From Nitriliruptoraceae bacterium (GTDB lineage Bacteria > Actinomycetota > Nitriliruptoria > Nitriliruptorales > Nitriliruptoraceae), in assembly GCA_007118045.1 (NCBI GenBank), contig SKTG01000422.1:1-8015 (forward strand): DNA of 8,015 bases. Reading direction: 5' to 3'. A program made the position numbers and the translations under genes. Positions 1 to 6,382 of the stretch are shown one piece after another (position 1 is the stretch's first letter; every line of letters starts with the position of its first letter). Below the pieces are notes generated by a model. The model had not been told where the DNA came from. It did not search any database and was given only the letters and a program-made list of their open reading frames with translations.

Positions 1-656
1 ACCGCGCACGGTACGGCGACATCCAACGCCTCGACCGGATACTGCACGGCGAGGGGGACACTCCCAACCGGTACAAGGTCGCCAAGCAGCCCGACGTGCT
101 GATGCTGTTCTACCTGCTCACGGCCGACGAGCTGCACCGGATCATGCGTTCCCTCGGTTACGGCTGGCTGCCGGAACGGATCCCGGAGACGATCGAGTAC
201 TACCGCGCGCGCACCTCACACGGCTCGACCTTGAGCGCGGTGGTGATCGCCTGGCTGCTGGCGCGCTCGGACCGTGCCAGATCCTGGGCTCTCTTCGAAC
301 ACGCGCTCAAGAGCGACATCGCCGATATCCAGGGGGGCACGACCCCCGAGGGGATCCACCTGGGCGCGATGACCGGCACCCTCGATCTCGTGCAGCGCGG
401 CTACACCGGGTTGACGGTCGAACGGGACGAGCTGCACTTCGATCCCGCGTTGCCCGCCGAGGTGCCCCGGCTCGACCTGCTGCTGTACTACCGGGGCCAT
501 CACCTACAGGTCTCGCTCGACCAGGAGGTACTGCGGGTGAGCGCACCTGCCTCGGAGCTCGCACCGGTGATGATCGGCTGCAACGGACGACGTGGTCGGC
601 TCTCGGCCGGCGCGACCGTGACGTTCGAACTGACCCCGGGGGGCCGATCCTCCTGA
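1..656 (+). CDS. Glycoside hydrolase family 65 protein (disaccharide phosphorylase/hydrolase), C-terminal part
   Basis: This is the 3' end of a gene that begins before the window; the frame opens at base 3 and gives 217 residues to a TGA at 654-656. GH65 enzymes split alpha-glucosidic disaccharides (trehalose, maltose, kojibiose), mostly by phosphorolysis, in the cytoplasm. Family signatures visible are KVAKQPDVLMLFYLL near residues 25-39, TSHGSTLS (the region that in GH65 phosphorylases helps bind phosphate), and TPEGIHLGAMTGT followed by LDLVQRGYTGL. The last ~60 residues look like the C-terminal beta-sandwich, ending VTFELTPGGRSS. Since GH65 proteins are usually about 750-800 residues, most of the protein, including the general-acid glutamate, lies upstream. 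Substrate and phosphorylase versus hydrolase therefore cannot be decided here. The gene converges on the SLC13 gene with a 54-bp gap. Confidence 0.9.
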   Translation, partial: RARYGDIQRLDRILHGEGDTPNRYKVAKQPDVLMLFYLLTADELHRIMRSLGYGWLPERIPETIEYYRARTSHGSTLSAVVIAWLLARSDRARSWALFEHALKSDIADIQGGTTPEGIHLGAMTGTLDLVQRGYTGLTVERDELHFDPALPAEVPRLDLLLYYRGHHLQVSLDQEVLRVSAPASELAPVMIGCNGRRGRLSAGATVTFELTPGGRSS

Positions 657-679
657 CCCGGCTCCGGGGCGGCACGAGC

Positions 680-695
680 AGCCGCCCGTGCGGCT
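680..695. terminator. Possible bidirectional terminator hairpin between convergent genes
   Basis: A perfect 6-bp inverted repeat, AGCCGC-CCGT-GCGGCT, lies in the 54-bp gap between the convergent GH65 and SLC13 genes. A second, outer 4-bp pairing (GAGC at 676-679 with GCTC at 700-703) could extend it across a bulge. There is no T-tract on either side, which is common for actinobacterial terminators but also weakens the call. Position and symmetry are the main support. Confidence 0.4.
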
Positions 696-710
696 AGGCG
701 CTCCGTCGGT

Positions 711-2321
711 TCACCACAGGTCCAAGCCGAACACCACGCTGGCCAGGGTGTAGACGACGAGCAGGTTGAGCACGAGCCCGACGAGGTTGAGCCACACCCC
801 TGCGCGGACCATCTGTCCGATGCCGATGTAGCCGGAACCGAACACGATGGCGTTGGGTGGGGTGGCCACCGGGAGCATGAACGCGAAGGTCGCGGCCAGC
901 GTGGCCGGGATGACGAGCTCGGCGTGTCCGAGGCCCATGCCCACGGCGATACCACCGAGGATCGGGAGGAACACCGCTGCGGTGGCCGTGTTGCTGCTGA
1001 CCTCCGTCAGTGCCACCACCGTCAGGGTGATCACGACGATCAGCAGTGGCAGCGCGAGCCGGTCCAGGTCCCCGACCGACTCTCCGACGAACCGGGCGAG
1101 GCCGCTCGCGTCGATCGCTGCGGCCAGGCTGAGCCCGCCCCCGAACAGGACGAGGATGCTCCATGGGATGCGCTTCGCCCATCGCCAGTCGAGCACCATG
1201 ACACCGCGGCGGCGATCAACGGGGATGAGGAACAACGCGACCGCACCCGCGATCGCGATCGTGGCGTCGTCCAGCCCCCCGAGACCGGGGAGCGTCTGCA
1301 GCCAGGTTCTGGCGATCCACAACGACGCGACGGTGACGAACACCCCGAGGGTGAACCGCTCGCCACGGTTCATCGGCCCCATGTCGGCGAGTTCGGAGCG
1401 GATGACCTGCGCTCCTCCAGGAAGCTCCTGTGCGTCGAGGGTGAACAGCACGCGCGTGAGCAGCAGCCAGGCCACGACCATGAAGATCGAGGCGAGCGGG
1501 AGGCCGAGCAGCATCCACTGGCCGAACCCGATCGGCATGCCCTGCGCGGCGAGGTAGCCGGCCATGATCCCGTTGGGAGGGGTACCGATGATGGTCGCGA
1601 CCGAGCCGATGCTGGCCGCGTACGCGATCGAGAGCATCAGGGCGGTCGCGAACGGTTGCCAGGTCGCGGGTAGACCGACCGTCCCGGAGCCTTCCTCGTC
1701 GAACTTGGAGGCCAGCAACACGAGGACCGAGACCCCGATCGGCAGCATCATGACGGTGGTCGCCGAGTTGCTGATCCACATCGACAGTCTGCCGCTGGCG
1801 AGCATGAACCCGCCGATGAGTCGTCGTGGCTCGGTCCCCACCACGAGCACTGTCCGCAGGGCTATCCGCCGGTGCAGCCCCCACCGCTCGACGGCCTGCG
1901 CGATCACGAAACCACCACCGAACAGGAAGATCACCGGGTTCGCGTACGGTGCCGCGGCCGCCTCGACGTCCGTCACTCTCAGTAGCGGGAACAGCACGAC
2001 CGGCAGCAGCGAGGTGACCGGTAGGGGAAGCGCCTCCGTCATCCACCACACCGCCATCAACAGGCCGACCGCTGCGGTCGTACGGCCCTCGGCCGGCAGC
2101 GCGTCCACCCCGGCCAGCAGCTGATGGAGGATGACCGCGAGGAGCGGACCGAGGATCCGGCCGGCCCAGACACGCCGGACCTTCGCGAGCTCCTCGGCCG
2201 CCGCCTCGACCTCGTCCTCGTAGTACCCCGCGCGGCCGACACCGGAACGGACGTCGTCCTCGTCCACACTCGCGTCGTCGGACGACCGTTCCGGGCGATC
2301 CCGGTCGGGGTCGGGCGTCAT
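711..2321 (-). CDS. SLC13/DASS family sodium-coupled anion (dicarboxylate-type) symporter
   Basis: A 536-residue inner-membrane carrier of the divalent anion:Na+ symporter family, which imports C4/C5 dicarboxylates, citrate or sulfate with sodium. Both inverted-repeat halves carry the family's substrate/sodium loops: SNSATT at 184-189 with GTPPN at 246-250, and SNTAT at 443-447 with ATPPN at 486-490. The second sits in FMLPVATPPNAIVFG, matching the family signature. Hydrophobic segments run from about residue 54 to the C terminus. The ATG at 2321 was chosen because AGGAAAGGGG precedes it (2334-2325). The reading frame stays open to 2588, but that extension is low-complexity, Arg/Pro-rich and has no family similarity. 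The first 50 residues are acidic (16 Asp/Glu against 8 Arg/Lys) and precede the first membrane span. The double TPPN motif fits dicarboxylates better than sulfate, but the substrate is not proven. It is divergent from the dehydrogenase operon. Confidence 0.92.
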   Translation of the reverse strand: MTPDPDRDRPERSSDDASVDEDDVRSGVGRAGYYEDEVEAAAEELAKVRRVWAGRILGPLLAVILHQLLAGVDALPAEGRTTAAVGLLMAVWWMTEALPLPVTSLLPVVLFPLLRVTDVEAAAAPYANPVIFLFGGGFVIAQAVERWGLHRRIALRTVLVVGTEPRRLIGGFMLASGRLSMWISNSATTVMMLPIGVSVLVLLASKFDEEGSGTVGLPATWQPFATALMLSIAYAASIGSVATIIGTPPNGIMAGYLAAQGMPIGFGQWMLLGLPLASIFMVVAWLLLTRVLFTLDAQELPGGAQVIRSELADMGPMNRGERFTLGVFVTVASLWIARTWLQTLPGLGGLDDATIAIAGAVALFLIPVDRRRGVMVLDWRWAKRIPWSILVLFGGGLSLAAAIDASGLARFVGESVGDLDRLALPLLIVVITLTVVALTEVSSNTATAAVFLPILGGIAVGMGLGHAELVIPATLAATFAFMLPVATPPNAIVFGSGYIGIGQMVRAGVWLNLVGLVLNLLVVYTLASVVFGLDLW

Positions 2322-2450
2322 CGGCCCCTTTCCTGTTCGGTCCGATGGTTCGGTGCGAGGTGAGGCGACGGGGACGAGGCGGCTCTGCCATGCGGGGTCC
2401 ACCCGGTCGTCCAGCATGCCGCACCGACCGCGCTCCTGGGCGCTCACTTC

Positions 2451-2462
2451 GCAGGCACGGTG
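2451..2462. promoter_or_regulatory. Isolated operator half-site (direct copy of the right arm of the inverted repeat)
   Basis: GCAGGCACGGTG at 2451-2462 matches GCTGGCACGGTG at 2515-2526 in 11 of 12 positions. The two lie 64 bp apart in the same orientation, close to six helical turns. No matching left arm was seen next to this copy. It could be a secondary site for the same regulator on the SLC13 side of the region; this is inference from repetition only. Confidence 0.3.
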
Positions 2463-2502
2463 GGACCATCGGCCCGGATCGGGGTCGAACGCACCTTCCC
2501 GA

Positions 2503-2525
2503 ACCGTGCCACCTGCTGGCACGGT
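2503..2525. promoter_or_regulatory. Candidate operator: perfect 9-bp inverted repeat with 5-bp spacer
   Basis: ACCGTGCCA (2503-2511), spacer CCTGC, TGGCACGGT (2517-2525). The centre is 68 bp before the GTG start of the dehydrogenase operon. A 9-bp perfect palindrome with a short spacer between divergent genes is typical of a binding site for a dimeric repressor or activator. It could instead form an RNA hairpin if the operon transcript starts upstream of it. No regulator gene is in the window, so the binding protein is unknown. Confidence 0.5.
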
Positions 2526-2532
2526 GACGGTC

Positions 2533-2571
2533 CGCCCCGCCGTCGACCCGTCGCCCCGCCGTCGATCCGTC
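2533..2571. repeat. Tandem 19-bp direct repeat in the leader of the dehydrogenase operon
   Basis: Two abutting copies of CGCCCCGCCGTCGAYCCGT occupy 2533-2551 and 2552-2570. They differ at one base (C2547 against T2566), and one further base of the period (2571) also matches. The repeat ends immediately before the Shine-Dalgarno at 2572-2578. It may be a slippage duplication, a pair of protein sites about two helical turns apart, or a leader element; the sequence does not tell which. Confidence 0.75.
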
Positions 2572-2578
2572 AGGAGGT
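2572..2578 (+). promoter_or_regulatory. Strong ribosome binding site deciding a GTG start
   Basis: AGGAGGT is a near-perfect anti-16S match. AGGAGG ends four bases before the GTG at 2582. The spacing is on the short side, but no other start nearby has a comparable site, so it fixes the first gene of the operon at 2582. Confidence 0.75.
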
Positions 2579-2581
2579 CCC

Positions 2582-4060
2582 GTGGCACCGTCCCGCTGCC
2601 ACGACGTCATCGTGATCGGGGGCGGCGTGGTCGGCATCACGCTGGCCCGCGAACTGTCCCGCTACCACCTCGACGTCGTGGTGCTCGAGAGCGACGCCGA
2701 GGTCGGTTTCGGGGTGAGCAAGGCCAACAGCGGCATCATCCACTCGGGTATCCACGCCGATCCCGCCACGCTGAAGGGCGCACTGGAATGGCCGGGGAAC
2801 GAGGGGTGGCTGCGGCTGCGGGACGATCTGGGGTTCGGCTTCGCGCAGGTGGGTGAGCTGCTGGTCGCGTTGTCGGCCGAGGAGCTCGGGACGATCGAGC
2901 ACCTCCACGCCCGGGGGGAGCGCAAGGGGATCCCCGGCCTCCAGCGCTGGGACGCGGCTCGCGTCCGTGCACATCAACCGAACCTCTCCCGTGACGTGAT
3001 CGCCGCGCTGTGGGCGCCGACGGCCGGCGTGGTCAACCCCTACGAGGCGGTGCTGCTGATCGCGGACAACGCGGCGGCCAACGGGGTCGAGATCGCCACC
3101 GAGCAGCCGGTCACCGCGATCGAGCCCGCCCACCGCGGCGAGCCGGACGGGCCCCTGGTCGTGCATACGCCGACCCGCACGCTGGCGACGCGTTACCTCG
3201 TCAACGCTGCGGGGCTGCGGGCGGACGAGGTCGCGCGGATGGCGGGGGTGGGGACGTTCACCATCACCGGGCGGAAGGGTGAGGAGTACCTGCTCGACAA
3301 GCGGCTGGCGGGGCTGGTGACCTCGGTGATCTTCCCGTGTCCGACCCCGACCTCGAAGGGCACGCTGGTGACCCCCACCTTCGACGGCACGATCATGGTG
3401 GGCCCCACCGCCGAGGCGACCGACGACAAGGACGACACGGCGACCACCCCGGAAGGCGCACAGGCGGTCTTCGCGGCGGCGAAGCGGCTGGTCCCGGCCA
3501 TCAGCGAGCGGGATGTGATCGCGGAGTTCGCCGGGGTGCGTGCGGTCGCCGACAGCGACGACTTCGTGCTGGGGGCCACGGGTCGGCGTGGGTTCGTCAA
3601 CGCGGCGGGGATCCAGTCGCCGGGGCTGACCGCCGCGCCCGCCATCGCGGATCACATCATCGAGGTGCTGCGCGACGAAGGTCTCGAGCTACGGGAACGG
3701 TCGGACTGGCGACCCCGGGCCGAGCACCCGGTGCGGTTCTCGGTCCTGTCCACCCGGGAACAGGCGGAGCTGGCGGCGTCGGAGCCGGGCTTCGCGCAAC
3801 TGGTGTGCCGCTGCGAGCTCGTCACCGAGGCCGAGATCGTCGACGCGATCGAGCGGGGTGCCCGCACCCTCGACGGCGTGAAGTTCCGCACGCGTGCGGG
3901 GATGGGCCGGTGCCAGGGTGGGTTCTGCACCTGGCGCTGTCTCGAGCTGCTCGCCCGGTGTCGAGGTATCCCGATGACCGAGGTGACCAAGCGTGGCGGG
4001 ACGTCCTGGCTCGTGCGAGATCGCGATGACGTGGACGCCGCACCGAGTGGGGGGAGCTGA
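2582..4060 (+). CDS. GlpA-type FAD-dependent dehydrogenase with C-terminal BFD-like [2Fe-2S] domain
   Basis: A 492-residue flavoenzyme of the DAO/GlpA fold. The N terminus has the FAD-binding Rossmann motif GGGVVG at 13-18, then VVLESDAEVGFGVSKANSGIIHSGIHA (33-59), in which the NSGIIHSG loop is shared by GlpA-like and L-2-hydroxyglutarate oxidase-like enzymes. A second FAD-contact segment is AAGIQSPGLT at 341-350. The C terminus is a BFD-like domain with cysteines 409, 411, 444 and 449 (CRC, then GMGRCQGGFC), expected to hold a [2Fe-2S] cluster. GlpA proteins oxidise glycerol 3-phosphate and pass electrons through Fe-S partners to quinone. The next gene starts 6 bp downstream, so the three proteins are probably made together. 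No glycerol kinase or facilitator is seen, and the divergent gene is an SLC13 carrier, so a 2-hydroxy acid is an alternative substrate. Fold and cofactors are secure; the substrate is not. Confidence 0.88.
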   Translation: MAPSRCHDVIVIGGGVVGITLARELSRYHLDVVVLESDAEVGFGVSKANSGIIHSGIHADPATLKGALEWPGNEGWLRLRDDLGFGFAQVGELLVALSAEELGTIEHLHARGERKGIPGLQRWDAARVRAHQPNLSRDVIAALWAPTAGVVNPYEAVLLIADNAAANGVEIATEQPVTAIEPAHRGEPDGPLVVHTPTRTLATRYLVNAAGLRADEVARMAGVGTFTITGRKGEEYLLDKRLAGLVTSVIFPCPTPTSKGTLVTPTFDGTIMVGPTAEATDDKDDTATTPEGAQAVFAAAKRLVPAISERDVIAEFAGVRAVADSDDFVLGATGRRGFVNAAGIQSPGLTAAPAIADHIIEVLRDEGLELRERSDWRPRAEHPVRFSVLSTREQAELAASEPGFAQLVCRCELVTEAEIVDAIERGARTLDGVKFRTRAGMGRCQGGFCTWRCLELLARCRGIPMTEVTKRGGTSWLVRDRDDVDAAPSGGS

Positions 4061-4066
4061 CCGACG

Positions 4067-5350
4067 ATGCCGATCACCGGACAGCTCCGTCATCTCGAGG
4101 CCGACTACGACGTCGCCATCGTCGGTGCCGGCCCGGCCGGGATGGCGGCGGCACTCGGCGCCCGTGCCCGCGGAGCGGAACGGATCCTGCTGGTCGACCG
4201 CGACGCCGAGCCCGGTGGCATCCTGCTGCAGTGCATCCACTCCGGGTTCGGTCTGCACGCCTTCGACGAGGAGATCACCGGCCCCGAGTACGCCCAGCGC
4301 TACCTGGAGCAGGTGTTGGAGCACGACATCGACGTGCTCACCGACGCCTACGTGATGGACGTCGGCCCCGGCGGCCGCATGAAGTTGATGTCACCGACGG
4401 TCGGCGTGACCGGTCTGGACGCCCGCTCGGTCGTGCTGGCGATGGGTGCCCGGGAACGCACCCGTGGGGCCATCCGCATCCCTGGTGACCGTCCCTCCGG
4501 GGTGATGACGGCCGGGTTGGCCCAGCGCATGGTCAACCTCGATGGCTACCTCCCAGGCCGTCGAGCGGCGATCCTGGGCTCGGGCGACATCGGCCTGATC
4601 ATGGCGCGCCGTCTGAGGCTGGAGGGCGTCGAGGTCGTCGGGGTCTTCGAACTGCTCCCACATCCGAGCGGGTTGATGCGCAACGTCGTGCAGTGCCTCG
4701 ACGACCTCGACATCCCGCTGCATCTGTCGACCACCGTGGTGGGGATCCATGGCCGTGACCGGCTGGAGCGGGTCACCGTGGCGCCCGTCGACGACGGTCG
4801 TGAACCGATCCTGGAGCGTTCGTGGGACGTGGACGTCGACACGCTGCTGCTGTCGATCGGGTTGATCCCCGATGCCGAGCTCGCACGTGAGCTCGGTGCG
4901 CTCTTCGACCCGGTCACGGGAGGGCCGGTCGTCAGCGGCACCATGGAGACCACCATCCCTGGGGTCTTCGCTGCCGGGAACGTCGTTCACGTCAACGACC
5001 TCGCGGACTGGGTCAGCCGCGAGGCGCGCGTCGCGGGGGAGTGGGCGGCCGCACTGGCCACGGGTGCCCGCAGACCGGACGAGGACGTGCGTCTGGTCCC
5101 TGGCGACAACGTCGCCTACGTCGTCCCGCACACGATCTCGCGCGACGGGACCCACACCGTGTCGTTCCGGGTGAAGCGGCCGATTCACGGTCCCACGATG
5201 CTGCGGATCGGTGAGGTGCACCGGCGCAAGGTGCGCGCGGTCGTGCCGGCGGAGATGGTCACGCTCCAGCTCGCTCCCCGGATGCTCGAGGGATGGTCCG
5301 GCGCGGTGCTGCGGATCGACGCGGTCCCGGCCGAGGCGGTGGTCCGGTGA
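4067..5350 (+). CDS. FAD/NAD(P)-binding oxidoreductase, partner of the GlpA-type dehydrogenase
   Basis: A 427-residue pyridine nucleotide-disulfide-reductase-like protein. It has an N-terminal FAD motif GAGPAG at 20-25, VVLAMGARERTRG at 122-134, a second dinucleotide fold with GSGDIG at 171-176, and a FAD-contact segment TTIPGVFAAGNVVHVND at 295-311. The stretch GGILLQCIHSGFGLHAF (50-66) followed by EITGPEYA is characteristic of the subfamily found beside GlpA and DUF1667 genes. No CxxC redox disulfide is present, so it is probably an electron-transfer or NAD(P)-linked subunit rather than a thioredoxin-type reductase. The last ~85 residues (after about 340) form an extra C-terminal domain. 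The ATG at 4067 is preceded by GGGGGAG (4050-4056) and lies 6 bp after the previous stop. By position it takes the place of GlpB in a GlpABC-like complex, but its electron partner is inferred. Confidence 0.88.
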   Translation: MPITGQLRHLEADYDVAIVGAGPAGMAAALGARARGAERILLVDRDAEPGGILLQCIHSGFGLHAFDEEITGPEYAQRYLEQVLEHDIDVLTDAYVMDVGPGGRMKLMSPTVGVTGLDARSVVLAMGARERTRGAIRIPGDRPSGVMTAGLAQRMVNLDGYLPGRRAAILGSGDIGLIMARRLRLEGVEVVGVFELLPHPSGLMRNVVQCLDDLDIPLHLSTTVVGIHGRDRLERVTVAPVDDGREPILERSWDVDVDTLLLSIGLIPDAELARELGALFDPVTGGPVVSGTMETTIPGVFAAGNVVHVNDLADWVSREARVAGEWAAALATGARRPDEDVRLVPGDNVAYVVPHTISRDGTHTVSFRVKRPIHGPTMLRIGEVHRRKVRAVVPAEMVTLQLAPRMLEGWSGAVLRIDAVPAEAVVR

Positions 5351-5814
5351 ACCACCGTCACGACCGGCAGCCACAGCCGCAGGCGATCGACGAGGACGTG
5401 GCGACCCACGTCTACCTGTGCACTGGTTGCCCCCTCGGCTGCCGCCTGGAGGTCGACGCGGTCGACGACGAGGTGGTGGAGGTCCGTGGCTTCAACTGCC
5501 GCAAGGGCGACCGCTACGGGCGCCAGGAGCACCTCGATCCCCGTCGTCCGTTGTCGACGACGATCTGGATCGAGGGCGCGGCGATCCGACGCGTGCCGGT
5601 GCGGACCGCGGAGCCGGTCCCGCGCGATCAGCTCGTCGCGGTCGTGGAGGCACTGCGGGGCCTGCGCATCGCTGCCCCCGTGAAGCGGGGCGAGGTGGTC
5701 GTGGCCGACGTCCTCGGGACCGGGATCGACGTCATCGTCACACGCGAGCTCCCGGCCGTCGGGCAACGCGACCACCTGACCACCGGTCAGGACCCGCCCG
5801 CGAGCGAGGCCTGA
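5347..5814 (+). CDS. DUF1667 family four-cysteine protein (probable Fe-S electron-transfer subunit)
   Basis: A 155-residue protein. The start is taken as the GTG at 5347, which overlaps the previous TGA in a GTGA arrangement (4-bp overlap, translational coupling) and has GAGGCGG seven bases upstream. The ORF can be extended to 5293, but those residues are Arg/Gly-rich readthrough of the upstream gene. Four cysteines are arranged C25-x2-C28-x3-C32-x18-C51-R-K-G, in LCTGCPLGCRLEV and GFNCRKGDRYGRQE, the DUF1667 signature. The C-terminal half includes PVKRGEVVVADVLGTGIDVIVTREL, also typical. Proteins of this family are encoded with GlpA-like and FAD-oxidoreductase genes, which suggests the third subunit of one complex. 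The cysteine spacing resembles the [4Fe-4S] domain of molybdopterin oxidoreductases (see findings). The biochemical role of the family is not established; a zinc site is the main alternative. Confidence 0.88.
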   Translation: MNHRHDRQPQPQAIDEDVATHVYLCTGCPLGCRLEVDAVDDEVVEVRGFNCRKGDRYGRQEHLDPRRPLSTTIWIEGAAIRRVPVRTAEPVPRDQLVAVVEALRGLRIAAPVKRGEVVVADVLGTGIDVIVTRELPAVGQRDHLTTGQDPPASEA

Positions 5815-5840
5815 CCCCCGGCGACCGCGTCGGACGATGC

Positions 5841-6242
5841 CTAGCCGTGCTCGACGGGCAGACCGGCGTCGACCCAGCCGATGATGCCGTCGCTGATGTC
5901 GGTCACGTCGACGAAGCCGAGCTGCTCCATGAGGCGCCGGGTGTGGCCGCTGCGCTGGCCCGACCGGCAGTACAACAGGTAGCTGGCGTCGCGATCGAGC
6001 TCGGCGACCCGGTCGGGGAAGTCCGGCGCGTGGAAGTCGAGGTTGAGGGCCTCACCCGGCAGCCGGGCCTGGAGCACCTCGGGTGCGCTCCTCACGTCGA
6101 GGACCACCGTGTCCTCCGCGTCCAGCAGGGGCGCCGCCTGCGCGGCGGGAACGGCGCGGACGCCGGGCCCGGTGCCAGCCACGAGCCGGGGGACCAGCGT
6201 CAGTCCCGTCGCGGCGAGGCCGAGGGCGAGCAGGGGGTGCAT
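5841..6242 (-). CDS. Single-domain rhodanese with N-terminal membrane anchor
   Basis: A 133-residue protein with one rhodanese domain at about 28-131. VVLDVRSAPEV (46-56) is the usual domain entry, and the active-site loop CRSGQRS (92-98) supplies the persulfide-forming Cys92. DGIIGWVDAGLPVE is a typical rhodanese ending. Residues 1-23 are hydrophobic (LLALGLAATGLTLV) with almost no N-terminal charge, suggesting a signal anchor, with the domain probably on the outer face if it is exported. The ATG at 6242 has TTGGAG at a good distance (GGAG six bases before it). The stop is TAG, and only 26 bp separate it from the convergent DUF1667 gene. It lies 140 bp downstream of the MoaD-MoaE fusion on the same strand, with a possible terminator between, so co-transcription is uncertain. 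A sulfur-transfer role for Moco is possible; general thiol handling in the envelope is the alternative. Confidence 0.85.
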   Translation of the reverse strand: MHPLLALGLAATGLTLVPRLVAGTGPGVRAVPAAQAAPLLDAEDTVVLDVRSAPEVLQARLPGEALNLDFHAPDFPDRVAELDRDASYLLYCRSGQRSGHTRRLMEQLGFVDVTDISDGIIGWVDAGLPVEHG

Positions 6243-6305
6243 GGGTGCTCCAACCTGGTTCGGGACCGCGGGCGTCGAGGCGGTCGTGCGGCAGTGGGGT
6301 CCTAC

Positions 6306-6321
6306 TGTGCCACGTGCGACA
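6306..6321. promoter_or_regulatory. Possible operator palindrome upstream of the rhodanese gene
   Basis: TGTGCCACGTGCGACA has the symmetric core CACGTG and symmetric outer triplets TGT/ACA, with two unpaired positions on each side. It lies 64 bp before the rhodanese start, next to a weak -10-like TAGGAC on the minus strand (6304-6299). Symmetry is partial and the promoter is poor, so this is tentative. Confidence 0.25.
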
Positions 6322-6364
6322 GGCCGTCACGTCCTCCGCGCTGCCACCTCCCCGGCGAGCCCCG

Positions 6365-6380
6365 CCCCCGACCGCGGGGG
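6365..6380 (-). terminator. Possible terminator hairpin after the MoaD-MoaE fusion gene
   Basis: CCCCCG-ACCG-CGGGGG is a perfect 6-bp all-G/C stem with a 4-base loop, starting 2 bp after the stop codon of the fusion gene on the minus strand. No U-tract follows. If active, it would separate the fusion gene from the rhodanese gene downstream. It may also be a chance result of the high GC content. Confidence 0.4.
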
Positions 6381-6382
6381 GA

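Larger units (their letters stand above)
2322..2581. promoter_or_regulatory. Divergent intergenic control region between the SLC13 gene and the dehydrogenase operon
   Basis: These 260 bp separate two divergent start codons and should hold both promoters. No gene is supported inside. No convincing -35/-10 pair was found by eye on either strand, so promoters are not placed. The visible structure consists of a strong inverted repeat (2503-2525), an isolated copy of its right arm (2451-2462) and a tandem 19-bp repeat (2533-2571), listed separately. The shared region suggests that transporter and dehydrogenase may be co-regulated. Confidence 0.55.

Noticed and set aside
2533..2571. CRISPR-like repeat
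   Set aside because: There are only two abutting copies of 19 bp with no spacer and no cas genes; it is a simple tandem duplication.
2322..2588. N-terminal extension of the SLC13 gene to 2588 (89 more residues)
   Set aside because: The added residues have no membrane or family features, would cross the operator-like repeat and overlap the divergent operon start, and have no good ribosome site; ATG 2321 has one.
1216..2640. 474-residue open frame on the minus strand overlapping the SLC13 gene
   Set aside because: Arg/Gly/Pro-rich composition typical of off-frame reading in GC-rich DNA, no recognisable motif, and the SLC13 frame explains the region fully.
5293..5346. Earlier start of the DUF1667 gene at 5293
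   Set aside because: The extra 18 residues are Arg/Gly-rich out-of-frame readthrough of the upstream gene, whereas GTG 5347 gives a classic 4-bp overlap with its stop codon.
5815..5840. Terminator between the convergent DUF1667 and rhodanese genes
   Set aside because: The 26-bp gap shows only a weak, bulged pairing (CGA/TCG) and no T-tract, so a hairpin cannot be supported.
6299..6304. TAGGAC as a firm -10 box for the rhodanese gene
   Set aside because: It lacks the final T that is most conserved in -10 elements and has no -35 at a suitable distance.
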